Of a DNA stretch of 64,000 bases, positions 29,938 through 38,974 are shown piece by piece (position 1 is the stretch's first letter; every line of letters begins with the position of its first letter). The DNA is taken from the NCBI RefSeq assembly GCF_029835735.1, contig NZ_JAOEAL010000001.1, positions 2,108,001 to 2,172,000 of the forward strand. Reading direction: 5' to 3'. Position numbers and translations under genes: made by a program. This DNA is from Shewanella sp. GD04112. Lineage in GTDB: Bacteria > Pseudomonadota > Gammaproteobacteria > Enterobacterales > Shewanellaceae. A model generated the notes under the pieces. The model was not told the DNA's origin. It saw nothing but the letters and a program-made list of their open reading frames with translations, and did not search any database.

Positions 29938-30570
29938 TTGGAGTTAACACTTTACGTTAAATTTTTTCTTGGTCTGGTTGCCATTATCAACCCCATTGGT
30001 TTGTTGCCAGTGTTTGTGAGCCTAACCAGCCATCAAACCGAAGCCGAGCGTAACCATACGGGTAAAGTGGCTAACTTTGCGGTGGTGGTGATCCTGCTGG
30101 TGACCATAGTGGCGGGACAACATATTTTGAATATGTTCAGTATTTCACTCTCGGCCTTTAGGATCGCTGGCGGTACCTTGATCGCGATTATTGCGATGTC
30201 GATGCTGCAGGGGAAATTGGGCGAAGTAAAACGCAACCAAGAGGAAGACCGCGAATCTTCGGCGATGGAGTCCGTGGCGGTGGTGCCGTTAGCCTTGCCG
30301 TTAATGGCAGGCCCTGGTGCGATTAGCTCGGTCATCGTGTTTGCCGCAGAGCATAATTCCTTCTCCAATTTTGTGGCGATGTTTATCACTGTGATCATTT
30401 TTGGCTTGGTGAGTTTCGCCCTGTTCAGAATGGCGTCAATCATCTACAAAATTCTTGGTAAAACAGGGATTAACGTTATTACCCGTTTGATGGGGCTATT
30501 AATGCTGTCGATCGGGATTGAGGTGATTGCCGCTGGTATTAAAGGGCTGTTCCCACAACTCTTTAGCTAA
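29938..30570 (+). CDS. MarC/YchE family membrane protein (UPF0056)
   Basis: This 210-aa polytopic inner-membrane protein has six predicted helices. The sequence VVPLALPLMAGPGAISSVIV (about residues 119-138) and the closing TGINVITRLMGLLMLSIGIE are typical of YchE-type MarC members. MarC was once linked to antibiotic resistance, but the role is unsettled. The start is a TTG at 29938 supported by AAGGA at the correct distance, and no in-frame ATG fits better. It sits divergent from adhE, repeating the E. coli ychE-adhE pairing. Confidence 0.87.
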   Translation: MELTLYVKFFLGLVAIINPIGLLPVFVSLTSHQTEAERNHTGKVANFAVVVILLVTIVAGQHILNMFSISLSAFRIAGGTLIAIIAMSMLQGKLGEVKRNQEEDRESSAMESVAVVPLALPLMAGPGAISSVIVFAAEHNSFSNFVAMFITVIIFGLVSFALFRMASIIYKILGKTGINVITRLMGLLMLSIGIEVIAAGIKGLFPQLFS

Positions 30571-30583
30571 TTGACCTTATCGG

Positions 30584-30610
30584 GGGAGGAGTATGTCCTC
30601 CCTTGTTTTG
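30584..30610 (+). terminator. Terminator after the MarC-family gene
   Basis: GGGAGGA (30584-30590) and its complement (30596-30602) enclose a 5-nt loop and lead into TTGTTTTGG. The following gap to 30825 has no gene. Confidence 0.75.
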
Positions 30611-30825
30611 GTTGTGTATCTGCAATTGATACTTTTTCAATCTCTATTTCTCACACAGTTTATTATCTGTAGAAGATGGGGTACCGCCGAAAAAGCTTAT
30701 GCAAGCATCTGTTTTTTAGGTGTTTAGTAATGGCTAAATTAGGTAAAAATGGTCGTTCTCGCGTAAATCCTATGCTATACCTATTTTGTCTTATCTCTTA
30801 ACCTCGCTTTAATAAGGAAATCACT

Positions 30826-32820
30826 ATGAAATGGCAATGGATTGGCAACCTCAGCTTGAAACAAAAATTACTCATGGTTGTATTGCCGCCCTTATTTGCA
30901 TGTTTTTTATATGGTGCTTTGTTTCTCATTGAAAAATATGAGTATCGCCAAGAGCTTAAGCTTATCGTCCAATTGAGTGAATTGGCGGTCACCAACAGTA
31001 ATCTGGTGCATGAGCTACAAAAAGAGCGTGGCATGAGCGCAGGCTTTATTGGCTCAGCGGGTAAAGCCTTTGCAGGCAAAATCCCAAGTCAAAGACAACT
31101 GACTGATACCCAGTTAAAACAATTCCAAGATTTCATTTCAAACAATGCGTTACCCGAAGTGTTTGCGCCTAAACTACGGGAGATCAACACGCAGCTTGGT
31201 CGCCTTTCGGGGATCCGTTCGCAAATCGACAGTTTATCCATCAGTGTGGCCGATGAAGTGGCCTATTACACCGATCTCAATAAACAGTTATTAGCCATAG
31301 TCGATGAAACGGCAAAGGCGGGCGCTAACCAAGAAATTGCCATTAAGGCTGCGGCATTCAGTGCCTATCTACAAATGAAGGAACGGGCGGGGATTGAGCG
31401 TGCTGTACTGAGTTCAACCTTCGGTCAAGCAGGCTTCAAACCTAAGGTGTATGCCAAGTTTATTACCTTAGTCTCAGAGCAAAATACTTATCTGGAGCGC
31501 TTCTTGGCACTTGCCACGCCCAATCTCGTCGAGGGTATTCGTCAGCTGCAAAATGGTAACGAAGTCAGAGAAGTTGAGGCAGTAAGACAAATAGCAATCG
31601 ACCAAGACAATCAAAAAATTCAGCAACAAAACCCAGAGGATTGGTTTGCGAAATCCACGGCACGTATCGACCGTTTACGGGATTTTGAGCAAGAAGTTTC
31701 CACCGATCTGGTTAAGACCACCACAGACCGACTCTATACCGCCAACGAGCATATGTTCTTCGTGCTCGTGACATTAACCGTGGTGTTAGTGTTAGTGCTG
31801 CTGTTGAGTCTGTCGGTTATCCGTTATCTACATGACAGTGTGCACCATGTGTATTCGACGGTGACAAAGGCTCGAAAACATTATGATCTCAGCGTGCGTT
31901 TAACCCAAAACAGCTCGGATGAATTTGGGGAATTGGCTATTGCATTCAACGACATGATGAATGATTTCGAGAGCGTGATCCTACAAGTACGAGCAAGCGC
32001 CAGCAAGCTACAGCAAGCGGTAGAGCAAATGGATGTGTGCACCCATGCAATGGAGCAAGATGTGATGGCAGGGCACAGTGAGGCCGAACAAGTGGCCTCG
32101 GCAATGACTGAGATGAGTGCGACAGTGGCAGAAATCGCCAGTAACGCCGTAAATGCATCGGAAGCCTCCACCGCAGCGAACCATGAGGCGAAAGCGGGTA
32201 ATATCGAAGTGGGTCGTACCAGCGCCGCCATTAAGGCGTTAGCCGATGATATTAATGGCGCCTCTAAAGCCATTAATGAACTCGACCGTGAAATCCACGG
32301 TATTGTGGTGGTGCTCGATGTGATAAGCGGCATTGCCGAACAAACGAATCTACTTGCACTTAATGCGGCGATTGAAGCTGCAAGGGCAGGCGAGATGGGA
32401 CGGGGCTTTGCCGTAGTGGCCGATGAAGTGAGAAGTCTTGCCCAGCGCTCACAAACCTCGACCTCGGATATTAAGAACATGACGGATAGACTGAAATCGG
32501 GCGCCAGCATCGCCGTTAAAGCCATGGAGCGCGGACTCGCGCAGGCCAATAACAGCGTGCACGAAGCCGAGCAGGCGGGGATTGAGCTTAAACGTATCGT
32601 CGAGCAAGTGGATATTATCGACCGCATGAATGAGCAAATTGCCACGGCAACCCATGAACAGTCTGCCGTGTCTGAGGATGTGAATCGCAATGCATTGAAG
32701 ATCAGTGAAATTTATCTCAATACCCAGAGGATTTCGGATGAATTACGGGAATTGACCAAGGCACTGACCTACGATGCGGCGCTAATGTCCAAGGAAGTGA
32801 ACAAGTTCAACGTCAATTAA
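30826..32820 (+). CDS. Methyl-accepting chemotaxis protein with NIT-type sensor domain
   Basis: This 664-aa transmembrane chemoreceptor has a first membrane helix at about residues 16-38. A mainly helical periplasmic sensor (about 45-300) with the ELQKERGMSAGFIGSAG and KERAGIERAVLSSTF features of nitrate/nitrite-sensing NIT domains comes next. A second helix (about 306-330) and a HAMP domain follow, then the cytoplasmic signalling bundle with the conserved hairpin EQTNLLALNAAIEAARAGE and GRGFAVVADEVRSLAQ. It ends EVNKFNVN, without the CheR/CheB-tethering pentapeptide. AAGGAA precedes the ATG. The ligand is not provable from sequence. Confidence 0.88.
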   Translation: MKWQWIGNLSLKQKLLMVVLPPLFACFLYGALFLIEKYEYRQELKLIVQLSELAVTNSNLVHELQKERGMSAGFIGSAGKAFAGKIPSQRQLTDTQLKQFQDFISNNALPEVFAPKLREINTQLGRLSGIRSQIDSLSISVADEVAYYTDLNKQLLAIVDETAKAGANQEIAIKAAAFSAYLQMKERAGIERAVLSSTFGQAGFKPKVYAKFITLVSEQNTYLERFLALATPNLVEGIRQLQNGNEVREVEAVRQIAIDQDNQKIQQQNPEDWFAKSTARIDRLRDFEQEVSTDLVKTTTDRLYTANEHMFFVLVTLTVVLVLVLLLSLSVIRYLHDSVHHVYSTVTKARKHYDLSVRLTQNSSDEFGELAIAFNDMMNDFESVILQVRASASKLQQAVEQMDVCTHAMEQDVMAGHSEAEQVASAMTEMSATVAEIASNAVNASEASTAANHEAKAGNIEVGRTSAAIKALADDINGASKAINELDREIHGIVVVLDVISGIAEQTNLLALNAAIEAARAGEMGRGFAVVADEVRSLAQRSQTSTSDIKNMTDRLKSGASIAVKAMERGLAQANNSVHEAEQAGIELKRIVEQVDIIDRMNEQIATATHEQSAVSEDVNRNALKISEIYLNTQRISDELRELTKALTYDAALMSKEVNKFNVN

Positions 32821-32850
32821 TGGCGAAAGTCGGACATAAATCTCAATTTA

Positions 32851-32886
32851 TCAGGCGGTTTGTTTAGCAATTGCGCAACCGCCTGA
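32851..32886 (+). terminator. Hairpin after the chemoreceptor gene
   Basis: Perfect 10-bp arms TCAGGCGGTT (32851-32860) and its complement (32877-32886) are followed within 10 bp by CTTTTTTAC, fitting an intrinsic terminator. Confidence 0.65.
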
Positions 32887-32903
32887 AATCAACTCTTTTT
32901 TAC

Positions 32904-32932
32904 TTGACCACCCACAGGCTTTTGCGTACAGT
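32904..32932 (+). promoter_or_regulatory. Possible sigma-70 promoter for tRNA-Ser
   Basis: TTGACC at 32904-32909 and TACAGT at 32927-32932 are 17 bp apart, followed by a GC-rich discriminator. They lie about 90 bp before the tRNA gene. Other promoters closer to the tRNA cannot be excluded. Confidence 0.35.
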
Positions 32933-33022
32933 ACCGCTCCGTTAACGACGAAAGCTTACGAATAGAGCTTATAGCGTTATGCGGCGTGGATGATTAACAC
33001 GTAAAACGAATCACAACAATCT

Positions 33023-33110
33023 GGTGAGATGTCCGAGTGGCCGAAGGAGCACGCCTGGAAAGTGTGTATACGGAAACGTATCGAGGGTTCGACTCCCTCT
33101 CTCACCGCCA
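33023..33110 (+). tRNA. tRNA-Ser (anticodon GGA)
   Basis: This 88-nt gene with encoded CCA has acceptor arms GGTGAGA and TCTCACC, discriminator G, a long variable arm (TATACGGAAACGTA) and the T-loop GTTCGACTC. The seven-base anticodon loop CTGGAAA (33055-33061) places GGA at 33057-33059. It closely resembles E. coli tRNA-Ser(GGA). Its 3' end serves as the integration site of the island downstream, and the complete tRNA is kept at the left junction. Confidence 0.97.
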
Positions 33111-33115
33111 CATTC
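33091..33115 (+). repeat. Left attachment site (attL), 25-bp direct repeat
   Basis: The last 20 bp of tRNA-Ser plus CATTC are repeated exactly at 61752-61776. Placement at a tRNA 3' end directly before a P4-type integrase gene identifies it as the island's integration core. Confidence 0.92.
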
Positions 33116-33121
33116 AAGTTT

Positions 33122-33146
33122 AAAGACGTCCTAGGACGTCTTTTTT
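33122..33146 (+). terminator. Terminator just inside the left island end
   Basis: AAAGACGTCC (33122-33131) and its complement (33134-33143) form a tight stem followed by TTTTTT. It would end the tRNA-Ser transcript now that the island separates the tRNA from its original terminator. Confidence 0.88.
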
Positions 33147-33223
33147 CTTACCTGTATTTTATTGAAATCAATAACTTATCATCCTATATTGTTTGATGAC
33201 ATCCTACTGCATCCGAAATTTTT

Positions 33224-33279
33224 AGTAATGCCAAAAGTAATGCCAAGGAAGTTTGATAAATTTTGGCATTACTTTTGGC
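33224..33279. repeat. Integrase arm-type motifs and 17-bp inverted repeat, left arm
   Basis: AGTAATGC begins at 33224 and again at 33236 (12 bp apart), and the reverse form lies at 33265-33273. GCCAAAAGTAATGCCAA at 33230-33246 is a perfect inverted repeat of 33263-33279. The same 12-bp-spaced motif pair occurs at 61676-61695, as expected for arm-binding sites of the island integrase. Confidence 0.7.
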
Positions 33280-33385
33280 TTCAAAAATACCCTTTATTTA
33301 TGCCGTTTTTTTACTTGATTTTCTCGATTTTATGGCCCAGATTTAACTTGGCAATATCCTGATTTGTCTGAATTTATTCAGTGAT

Positions 33386-33437
33386 AAGTAATGCTTGATT
33401 TTCGAGTGAAAAATGATGCGAAAATCAAGCATTACTT
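33386..33437. repeat. 19-bp inverted repeat upstream of the integrase gene
   Basis: Arms 33386-33404 and 33419-33437 are perfectly complementary over 19 bp with a 14-nt spacer. They contain another AGTAATGC pair in opposite orientations. Located 30 bp before the integrase start, the structure may bind integrase and also limit its expression. Confidence 0.7.
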
Positions 33438-33466
33438 TTGGGTTTAATTTGAGAGGGTAAAACGGT

Positions 33467-34702
33467 ATGGGAAGGAGTACAAATAAGCTGACTGCAAAAG
33501 CGGTGCTCAATGCTAAAGCGGAAGCAAAGCCCTATCGATTGTCAGATGGTGGCAATCTCTATCTCTATGTGCGCACTGCAGGGAAAACGTGGGAATTTAG
33601 ATACATACGTCCCTCCACCAGCAAACCCACCTATTTTGGTTTAGGCTCATATCCTGATGTATCCTTAGCTGAGGCGCGAGATAAAGCGCTAGAAGCGCGA
33701 AAAAACTTGGCCGAAGGCATCGACCCTCAATTACTTAAAGTTGAAAACAAATTAAAAGCGGCAACAGAGAACGCTCAAACTCTCAAGCATATTGCGCAAA
33801 TGTGGATGGACTCTAAGCAGGGAAGCATTAAGCCTAAAACCATCGAAGGCAATTGGCGTAAGCTTGAGCTGTATGCCTTCCCTAAACTTGGGAGTATTGC
33901 GATTAGCAGACTCACGGCTCCCATAGCCATTGCCGCGCTCAAGCCCCTAGAGCAGAAGGGGCATCTTGAAACGGTTAAACGTACCGCTCAGTTGCTGAAT
34001 GAAATCATGAACTTTTCAGTTAACTCTGGTTACATTCATGCTAATCCGTTGTCAGGTATTCGAGAAGTATTTAGAAAGAGCAAAGTAGAACATCTGAAAG
34101 CATTAAAACCAGCAGAGCTAGCTGAGTTGCTGCAGACTATTGCAAACGCCAATTTATTGTTAACGACCCGGTGTTTGATTGAATGGCAATTGCACACAAT
34201 GACCAGGCCAAATGAAGCGGCCGGAGCCCGTTGGGAAGAAATCGATTTTGATGCCAAACTTTGGACTATTCCTGAATCACGCATGAAAATGAATCGTGAG
34301 CATATTATCCCGCTTACAGAGCATACTCTCGCGATACTCGAAACTGTTAAGCCGATTAGTGAGCAGAGCCAATTTGTCTTTCCATCATCTAAAGATCCTA
34401 AAAAGCACACAGATCCTGAAACCATCAACAAAGCATTAGGGCGAATGGGATTAAAGGGAAGAACAACGGGGCATGGTTTACGCTCACTGGCGAGCACTAC
34501 CTTAAATGAACAAGGCTTTGATGGTGATGTTATTGAGGCAGCGTTAGCCCACGTAGATAAAAACCAAATCCGCAGCGCCTATAATCGCACTACCTATTTA
34601 GAGCGACGGACCAAGTTAATGGAGTGGTGGAGCAATCATATTGCCACTGCAGCAGTCGGGTCTTTGTCAGTAACAGCGGGGTCAAGAAAATTAGGGGCAT
34701 GA
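33467..34702 (+). CDS. P4-type tyrosine integrase
   Basis: This 411-aa site-specific recombinase probably integrates and excises the island at tRNA-Ser. It has an N-terminal DUF4102 arm-binding domain (LSDGGNLYLYVRTAGKTWEF, about residues 25-45), a core-binding SAM-like domain (about 100-200), and a catalytic domain with Arg in TMTRPNEAAGARW, His-x-x-Arg in GHGLRSLAST and the nucleophile Tyr in SAYNRTTYLERR. The length is normal and no frame damage is seen. It lies directly inside attL with arm-type repeats upstream. Confidence 0.93.
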   Translation: MGRSTNKLTAKAVLNAKAEAKPYRLSDGGNLYLYVRTAGKTWEFRYIRPSTSKPTYFGLGSYPDVSLAEARDKALEARKNLAEGIDPQLLKVENKLKAATENAQTLKHIAQMWMDSKQGSIKPKTIEGNWRKLELYAFPKLGSIAISRLTAPIAIAALKPLEQKGHLETVKRTAQLLNEIMNFSVNSGYIHANPLSGIREVFRKSKVEHLKALKPAELAELLQTIANANLLLTTRCLIEWQLHTMTRPNEAAGARWEEIDFDAKLWTIPESRMKMNREHIIPLTEHTLAILETVKPISEQSQFVFPSSKDPKKHTDPETINKALGRMGLKGRTTGHGLRSLASTTLNEQGFDGDVIEAALAHVDKNQIRSAYNRTTYLERRTKLMEWWSNHIATAAVGSLSVTAGSRKLGA

Positions 34703-34827
34703 CCTGTTAAGGCCGAATAGATATTATCTCCTGAGTTAAAAGGTTAGGGGACGTGACACACGGCCCCTTCCTGAAGTCCGACTCAGGATTTGTACACTTA
34801 CATCATGACAAACCTAAAGCCAAGCCA

Positions 34828-35688
34828 ATGACTATCGAGCAGAGCCAGTATTTACAACAAATAAGCGCTTTAGCTGCAAGCCATCCGAAGGTGGCGGTAT
34901 TATGGCTGTATGGTTCGCAGGCGAAAGGAAATGCTAGCGAGCATAGTGATTGGGATTTAGCCGTTGCATTCGACCCGGTAAAGGCGGACAGTGTGCTTGA
35001 TACTCGTATTAGAGCTGAAGTGCTTGCTATGGATTGGCAAAGAACATTGGGGCTAGCCGAAGGAAAGCTTTCCGTTGTCGATATCAACCTTGCACCAATC
35101 CCTCTGGCTTTTGGGATCATTAATGCCAATAAACTTATCTTTAGTCGAGATGAAGGTCGAAGAATGCAAGAGGAGTCTCGCATTATGTCGCAAATGGAAC
35201 TCGATTATTCAGCCCTAAACCACTTTATTATTTTGGATAATGCCTATATCACGTCATTGCGCTTAAGCCTTAGCTGGTATCAAGCCGAGCTTGGAGAGTT
35301 ACGTCAATTACTTAGTCAGCGTCCCCTATCTAATCTTGAAGAACGCGCAGCAGAGCGCACACTACAGGTCTCTATTGAAGCTTGTATTGGCATTGCGAAA
35401 CATTGGGCTATGGCTCTTGCAGGGCATAGTCCGCAGGATGCTTACCAAGCATTTGAGATCCTGTGTCAACGAGGAGCACAACCAGCCGATGAGTTGGGTG
35501 GCTGGCGTAAAGTAATAGGCCAGCGTAATGCATTGGTGCATGATCATTTGAATATTGACCCTGAGATCATCCGTAGTGTGAGCTCTCAAGGTTATAGCGA
35601 TAGATTATTTGCTTTTGCAGCGCAGGGGTTGATTGCCTGTGCGTCTATCCAAAAAGTCAGTGAGCCTCGGTTGGTCAGCGCTTTGTAA
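34828..35688 (+). CDS. MNT-HEPN fusion protein (nucleotidyltransferase plus HepT-like RNase)
   Basis: This 286-aa protein joins both halves of a MntA-HepT toxin-antitoxin pair in one chain. The N-terminal minimal nucleotidyltransferase has the complete GS-x10-D-x-D motif (Gly29-Ser30, Asp41, Asp43 in GSQAKGNASEHSDWD). The C-terminal HEPN domain carries the R-x4-H RNase motif at Arg233 and His238 (RNALVH). In two-gene systems MntA adenylylates HepT to neutralise it, so the fusion may be self-modifying. Start choice is uncertain: the ATG at 34828 begins near the domain, while an in-frame GTG at 34753 would add 25 unusual residues, and neither has a strong ribosome site. Confidence 0.78.
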   Translation: MTIEQSQYLQQISALAASHPKVAVLWLYGSQAKGNASEHSDWDLAVAFDPVKADSVLDTRIRAEVLAMDWQRTLGLAEGKLSVVDINLAPIPLAFGIINANKLIFSRDEGRRMQEESRIMSQMELDYSALNHFIILDNAYITSLRLSLSWYQAELGELRQLLSQRPLSNLEERAAERTLQVSIEACIGIAKHWAMALAGHSPQDAYQAFEILCQRGAQPADELGGWRKVIGQRNALVHDHLNIDPEIIRSVSSQGYSDRLFAFAAQGLIACASIQKVSEPRLVSAL

Positions 35689-35922
35689 TATTCTGGTCAA
35701 TTGGTGATGCGATGCTTTGGTTTGCATATCTGATGAGCTTCCTGTGTGGTAGTTACATGATCTGCTCGCATCTTAGACAGAAGGTTCATTCATTTAGGCA
35801 ACAACGCTGTGATTTTCATGTTTACTCGGCGAACTACACTTAGCGCGAAGCAAATTAGTCACCCTGTACGCAAGTTTCAAAACCACTACAGTCCATCAGA
35901 GTAAAAAAATTGTTATCACCCC

Positions 35923-35960
35923 GTTTGCTATTTCTGCTATTAGTAGCAGAAATAGCAAAC
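35923..35960. promoter_or_regulatory. 17-bp palindrome upstream of the 357-aa gene
   Basis: Arms 35923-35939 and 35944-35960 (GTTTGCTATTTCTGCTA and its complement) flank a 4-nt loop and end 18 bp before the next start codon. It could be a repressor operator or an RNA hairpin near the ribosome site. The rest of the 35689-35922 gap shows nothing recognisable. Confidence 0.55.
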
Positions 35961-35978
35961 AATTAAGGATATAAGTCT

Positions 35979-37052
35979 ATGGAAAGAGTGGTTCAGCTAT
36001 CGTCAGTCAATTTGAATACAAGTGCCGCCTCTGTCATAGAATTTTTGATGGATAAGGATAGGCCGATATTTTTCAGGGTGCCTGATAATAAGAATGCATG
36101 GGTTATTAAACGCGCTAGTGATGTTCCAGTTAAGTGGATACAAGGAATAATAAAAGCTTCAAAGACAGTAAGATCTGTCGCTACTTACAGTGGTGCTGCA
36201 AGTGATAAGGAACAGTTTGAAAGAGATCTTCAAAAAATCACTGATGTCCAACTCATAAAGGGTGTCAGCTACGGTTGTCTAGGAGCAAATGATCTATTCA
36301 TTTTGCTTACTCATAAAAACTTAAGAATCAATAAGTTAGATTTAATCATGATTTATGACACCGGTGGTAAATTGAGTTTAGCTGTAGAAAATCGCCGAAG
36401 TCAAAAGTCTAATATTCAGACTATTGATGACAAACCAATTTCCCGTACTCTCCTGAAATCTGCCTCTTGTGGTGAAATCCTATTTACCAATAAAACCGTC
36501 GATTATTGGGCTAAAGATAATAGTACGCTAAATGACATAGTTGGGATTGATATTACCTTCGATTCATTAGTCGTCTATGAGTCAGACATTCTCAATTTTA
36601 TACATAATGATCTGGATTCTATCCCCAATGATAGTCCTTATTACATCCCAAAGGATTTGCGCAATCAGAGTGATCTCGATCAATTAGCCGCGTTAGGTTA
36701 TCAACTTTTTTCAAATAATTGTAAATCAAAAATCACATCCAAGGACCTAGCTGCAAAAATAGAACGTACATTGGGATACTCTGGTAAGAAAGCTGTGACT
36801 GCAGCTTATTTCCTAATCCCAAACCCTAAGGGTAATAATATTAGAGAACCATTGGTCAACGATAATGCTAATCCAGATTGTAAATTTCCCTTTTTGGTAA
36901 AAGCGTTTGCGTTACATGGCATACACATCAAAACTGAGGACACGTCAAAAGTAAATTCTTTATTAATCACATATTTTAATGATCACAATTTTTCAGAGGA
37001 TAATGTTAAATATGCTGAGATTATTTTACGAAAAAAAGTTAGGGTGAGCTAA
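35979..37052 (+). CDS. Unrecognised 357-aa protein
   Basis: I do not recognise this protein. It is soluble (no signal peptide or membrane helix) and of mixed composition, with Lys/Asn/Ile-rich AT-biased codon use unlike the core genes. AAGGA precedes the ATG, a perfect palindrome lies upstream, and a hairpin at 37085-37111 follows the stop, so it is likely a single-gene unit. Its position in a satellite-like block beside AlpA and replication-type genes would fit a regulatory, stability or defence role, but nothing in the sequence decides this. Confidence 0.6.
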   Translation: MERVVQLSSVNLNTSAASVIEFLMDKDRPIFFRVPDNKNAWVIKRASDVPVKWIQGIIKASKTVRSVATYSGAASDKEQFERDLQKITDVQLIKGVSYGCLGANDLFILLTHKNLRINKLDLIMIYDTGGKLSLAVENRRSQKSNIQTIDDKPISRTLLKSASCGEILFTNKTVDYWAKDNSTLNDIVGIDITFDSLVVYESDILNFIHNDLDSIPNDSPYYIPKDLRNQSDLDQLAALGYQLFSNNCKSKITSKDLAAKIERTLGYSGKKAVTAAYFLIPNPKGNNIREPLVNDNANPDCKFPFLVKAFALHGIHIKTEDTSKVNSLLITYFNDHNFSEDNVKYAEIILRKKVRVS

Positions 37053-37084
37053 ATCTGTTTTAAATCAAGGTTTTGACTTTTCGG

Positions 37085-37118
37085 GGGAGTGATTTCTATC
37101 CATTCGCTCCCTTATTAA
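37085..37118 (+). terminator. Probable terminator after the 357-aa gene
   Basis: GGGAGTGA (37085-37092) pairs with TCGCTCCC (37104-37111) allowing one G-U pair, and AT-rich sequence with a T5 run follows by 37126. Confidence 0.5.
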
Positions 37119-37173
37119 TTATTTTTAGACTACTTATAGTGACCTTGCACATTTACACATAAATGAGGTGACT

Positions 37174-37386
37174 ATGTTTGATGCAACTCCTAGCTATTCA
37201 ATTATTAGACTTGTTAGCGTTATTCAGTTAACTGGACTATCACGCTCTACCATTTATGACAAACAAAATCCGCGATCACCACGATACGATCCGACTTTCC
37301 CTAAAAAGGTTACACTTGGGGCCAGAGCGGTAGGTTGGTATTTCGGTGAGGTTGAAGCATGGCTTAAATCAATAAGAGTTCAGTAA
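37174..37386 (+). CDS. AlpA-family transcriptional regulator
   Basis: This 70-aa MerR/AlpA-type helix-turn-helix protein shows the family pattern IRLVSVIQLTGLSRSTIYD, then FPKKVTLGARAVGWYFGEVEAWLKS. AlpA proteins of P4-like satellites and CP4 islands activate integrase or excision genes. The ATG at 37174 is preferred to an in-frame GTG six bases upstream because GAGG then sits at a normal distance. It precedes the damaged DUF3987 gene and stands in the typical satellite order. Confidence 0.85.
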   Translation: MFDATPSYSIIRLVSVIQLTGLSRSTIYDKQNPRSPRYDPTFPKKVTLGARAVGWYFGEVEAWLKSIRVQ

Positions 37387-37443
37387 TGGATTAAAGGTGT
37401 ACTGGTCACTGACCATATGACTTATTATCAAAGGAAAACTGAT

Positions 37444-38974
37444 ATGTCAGAACGTTTTGAAAATAAATATTCACATCCGCGGCGGTATAATAAAAAAATA
37501 TATAGTACGTTTCCAGTTTCTGATGGAGTTTGTCCAAAAATAGGAGAAGGCACTCTGTTAGGTGATACGATACTTGAAATATGTTTAATTACTCAAGCTG
37601 CATATCCCCTAATTGTCAGTACAGCACTTGCTGCTATTTCAACTGCCTTACAAGGACATATAGATGTTGAATTACCAACAGGGAAGATTTGTCCAATCTC
37701 GCTTAACTTATTAACTTGCGCAGATTCAGGTGAGCGGAAATCTACGGTTGAAAATTTATTAATGGAAGGGATAAAAAATTACCAAAAAAATCGTGAATTA
37801 TCTTGTAAAGAACAGTTAATTAAGTATGAGATTTTGAGAGAGGTACATGATGCTAAATCCAAGTCGCTTAAAAAAAGATTGCTCAGAAATGAAGGAATCT
37901 AGGAAAACAGAAAATGGGGTAAGTGAAGTAAATGAAATAAATGATCCTTTACAAGAGTTGATCGAGCATGAAGCAAAACAACCACAACGGCCAAAGGCTT
38001 TCAGAATTATTTATGAGGATAGTACGCTAGAGGCGCTTACGTTTGGACTCAAGAATGACTCACCATATGCGTATCTTGGGTCAAGTGAGGGCGGTGTGCT
38101 AACCAATAGTGCCCTAATGTCAAACACGCCTGTGCTCAATGCCATTTGGAGTGGCGATGATGTCACAGTGACAAGAAAAACAACGGATTCTTATACGCTT
38201 TCAGGTGTTAGGTTGACTACACATATCATGATCCAGCCTCAAACATTGAAACGATTTATGGATAAATCACAGGATATTGTAAGAGACAATGGTTTTCTTT
38301 CTCGCTTTTTAGTGTGCTTCCCAATGCCTCGTAGCGGTTGTCGGAAAACCAATGGGATCAGGTATGAGAAAGAATTTATCAATCAATTCAATCAAAGAAT
38401 CGAAGAATTACTAGAGGGTAAATAAATGGAACGTATAATAGTAGAATTTTCAGATGAAGGTAAAGAAAGATGGTTTGATATATCTAACGATATTGAATTG
38501 AAAATGGCTCCTGGTGGAATTTACGAGAATGCCAGAGATCATGCTTCAAAACTTGGAGAAATTATTGCTAGAACTGCAGCAAATATTCACTATTTTGATC
38601 ATCCTTTTGACTCTAAAATATCCGTTGAGTCATTAAAAATAGCAATTGACTTGGTGAGCTATTACTCTTTTCAGTTTTTAAATAACTTTTGCCCACCCCC
38701 TATGGAGGTTATTCTGGGGCAAAAGTTAGCGCTTTGGTTAAGTTCATATCGAGATCGAGGGATTCGGTATATTAAAAAGAATAAGGTCTTACAATATGGT
38801 CCACCTATGTTAAGAAAAAGCAAGAATTTAAATGATGCGTTGAACGAAATTTTATCGAATAGACTTATTGATGTTTTTGATTATAACACCACGGTCGTTA
38901 TTGATTTGTATCCAGGAGTTCCTTTTGACAGAATTATCTTTGAACGTGATATGAACTTGTTTAATATCAATTAA
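37444..38974 (+). pseudogene. DUF3987-type (YfjI-like) gene broken by a frameshift and an in-frame stop
   Basis: Three consecutive reading segments together look like one DUF3987 protein of about 500 aa, a family common in P4-like elements and thought to act in replication. Segment one ends at 37902 and contains LTCADSGERKSTVENLL. Segment two (ending at 38425) contains YLGSSEGGVLTNSALM and RDNGFLSRFLVCFP. Segment three runs to 38974 in the same frame as segment two, separated only by a TAA at 38423-38425. The first break is best explained by one extra A in the A7 run at 37870-37876: removing it joins SLKK directly to DCSEMKESRKTENG. AAAGGAA supports the ATG at 37444. Confidence 0.78.

Noticed and set aside
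32001..32690. Long minus-strand open frame opposite the chemoreceptor gene
   Set aside because: It is the antisense of the conserved signalling domain. Its Ser/Ala/Leu-rich composition is an artefact of the codon use of the real gene.
33162..33362. Open frame of 66 codons between the tRNA and the integrase
   Set aside because: It is AT-rich, has no ribosome site and lies entirely across the integrase arm motifs and inverted repeats. It is better explained as site DNA than as a gene.
37870..37876. Programmed -1 frameshift in the DUF3987 gene
   Set aside because: The downstream segment is in the +1 frame relative to the first, so a standard -1 slip on the A run would not reach it. Mutation or transcriptional slippage fits better.
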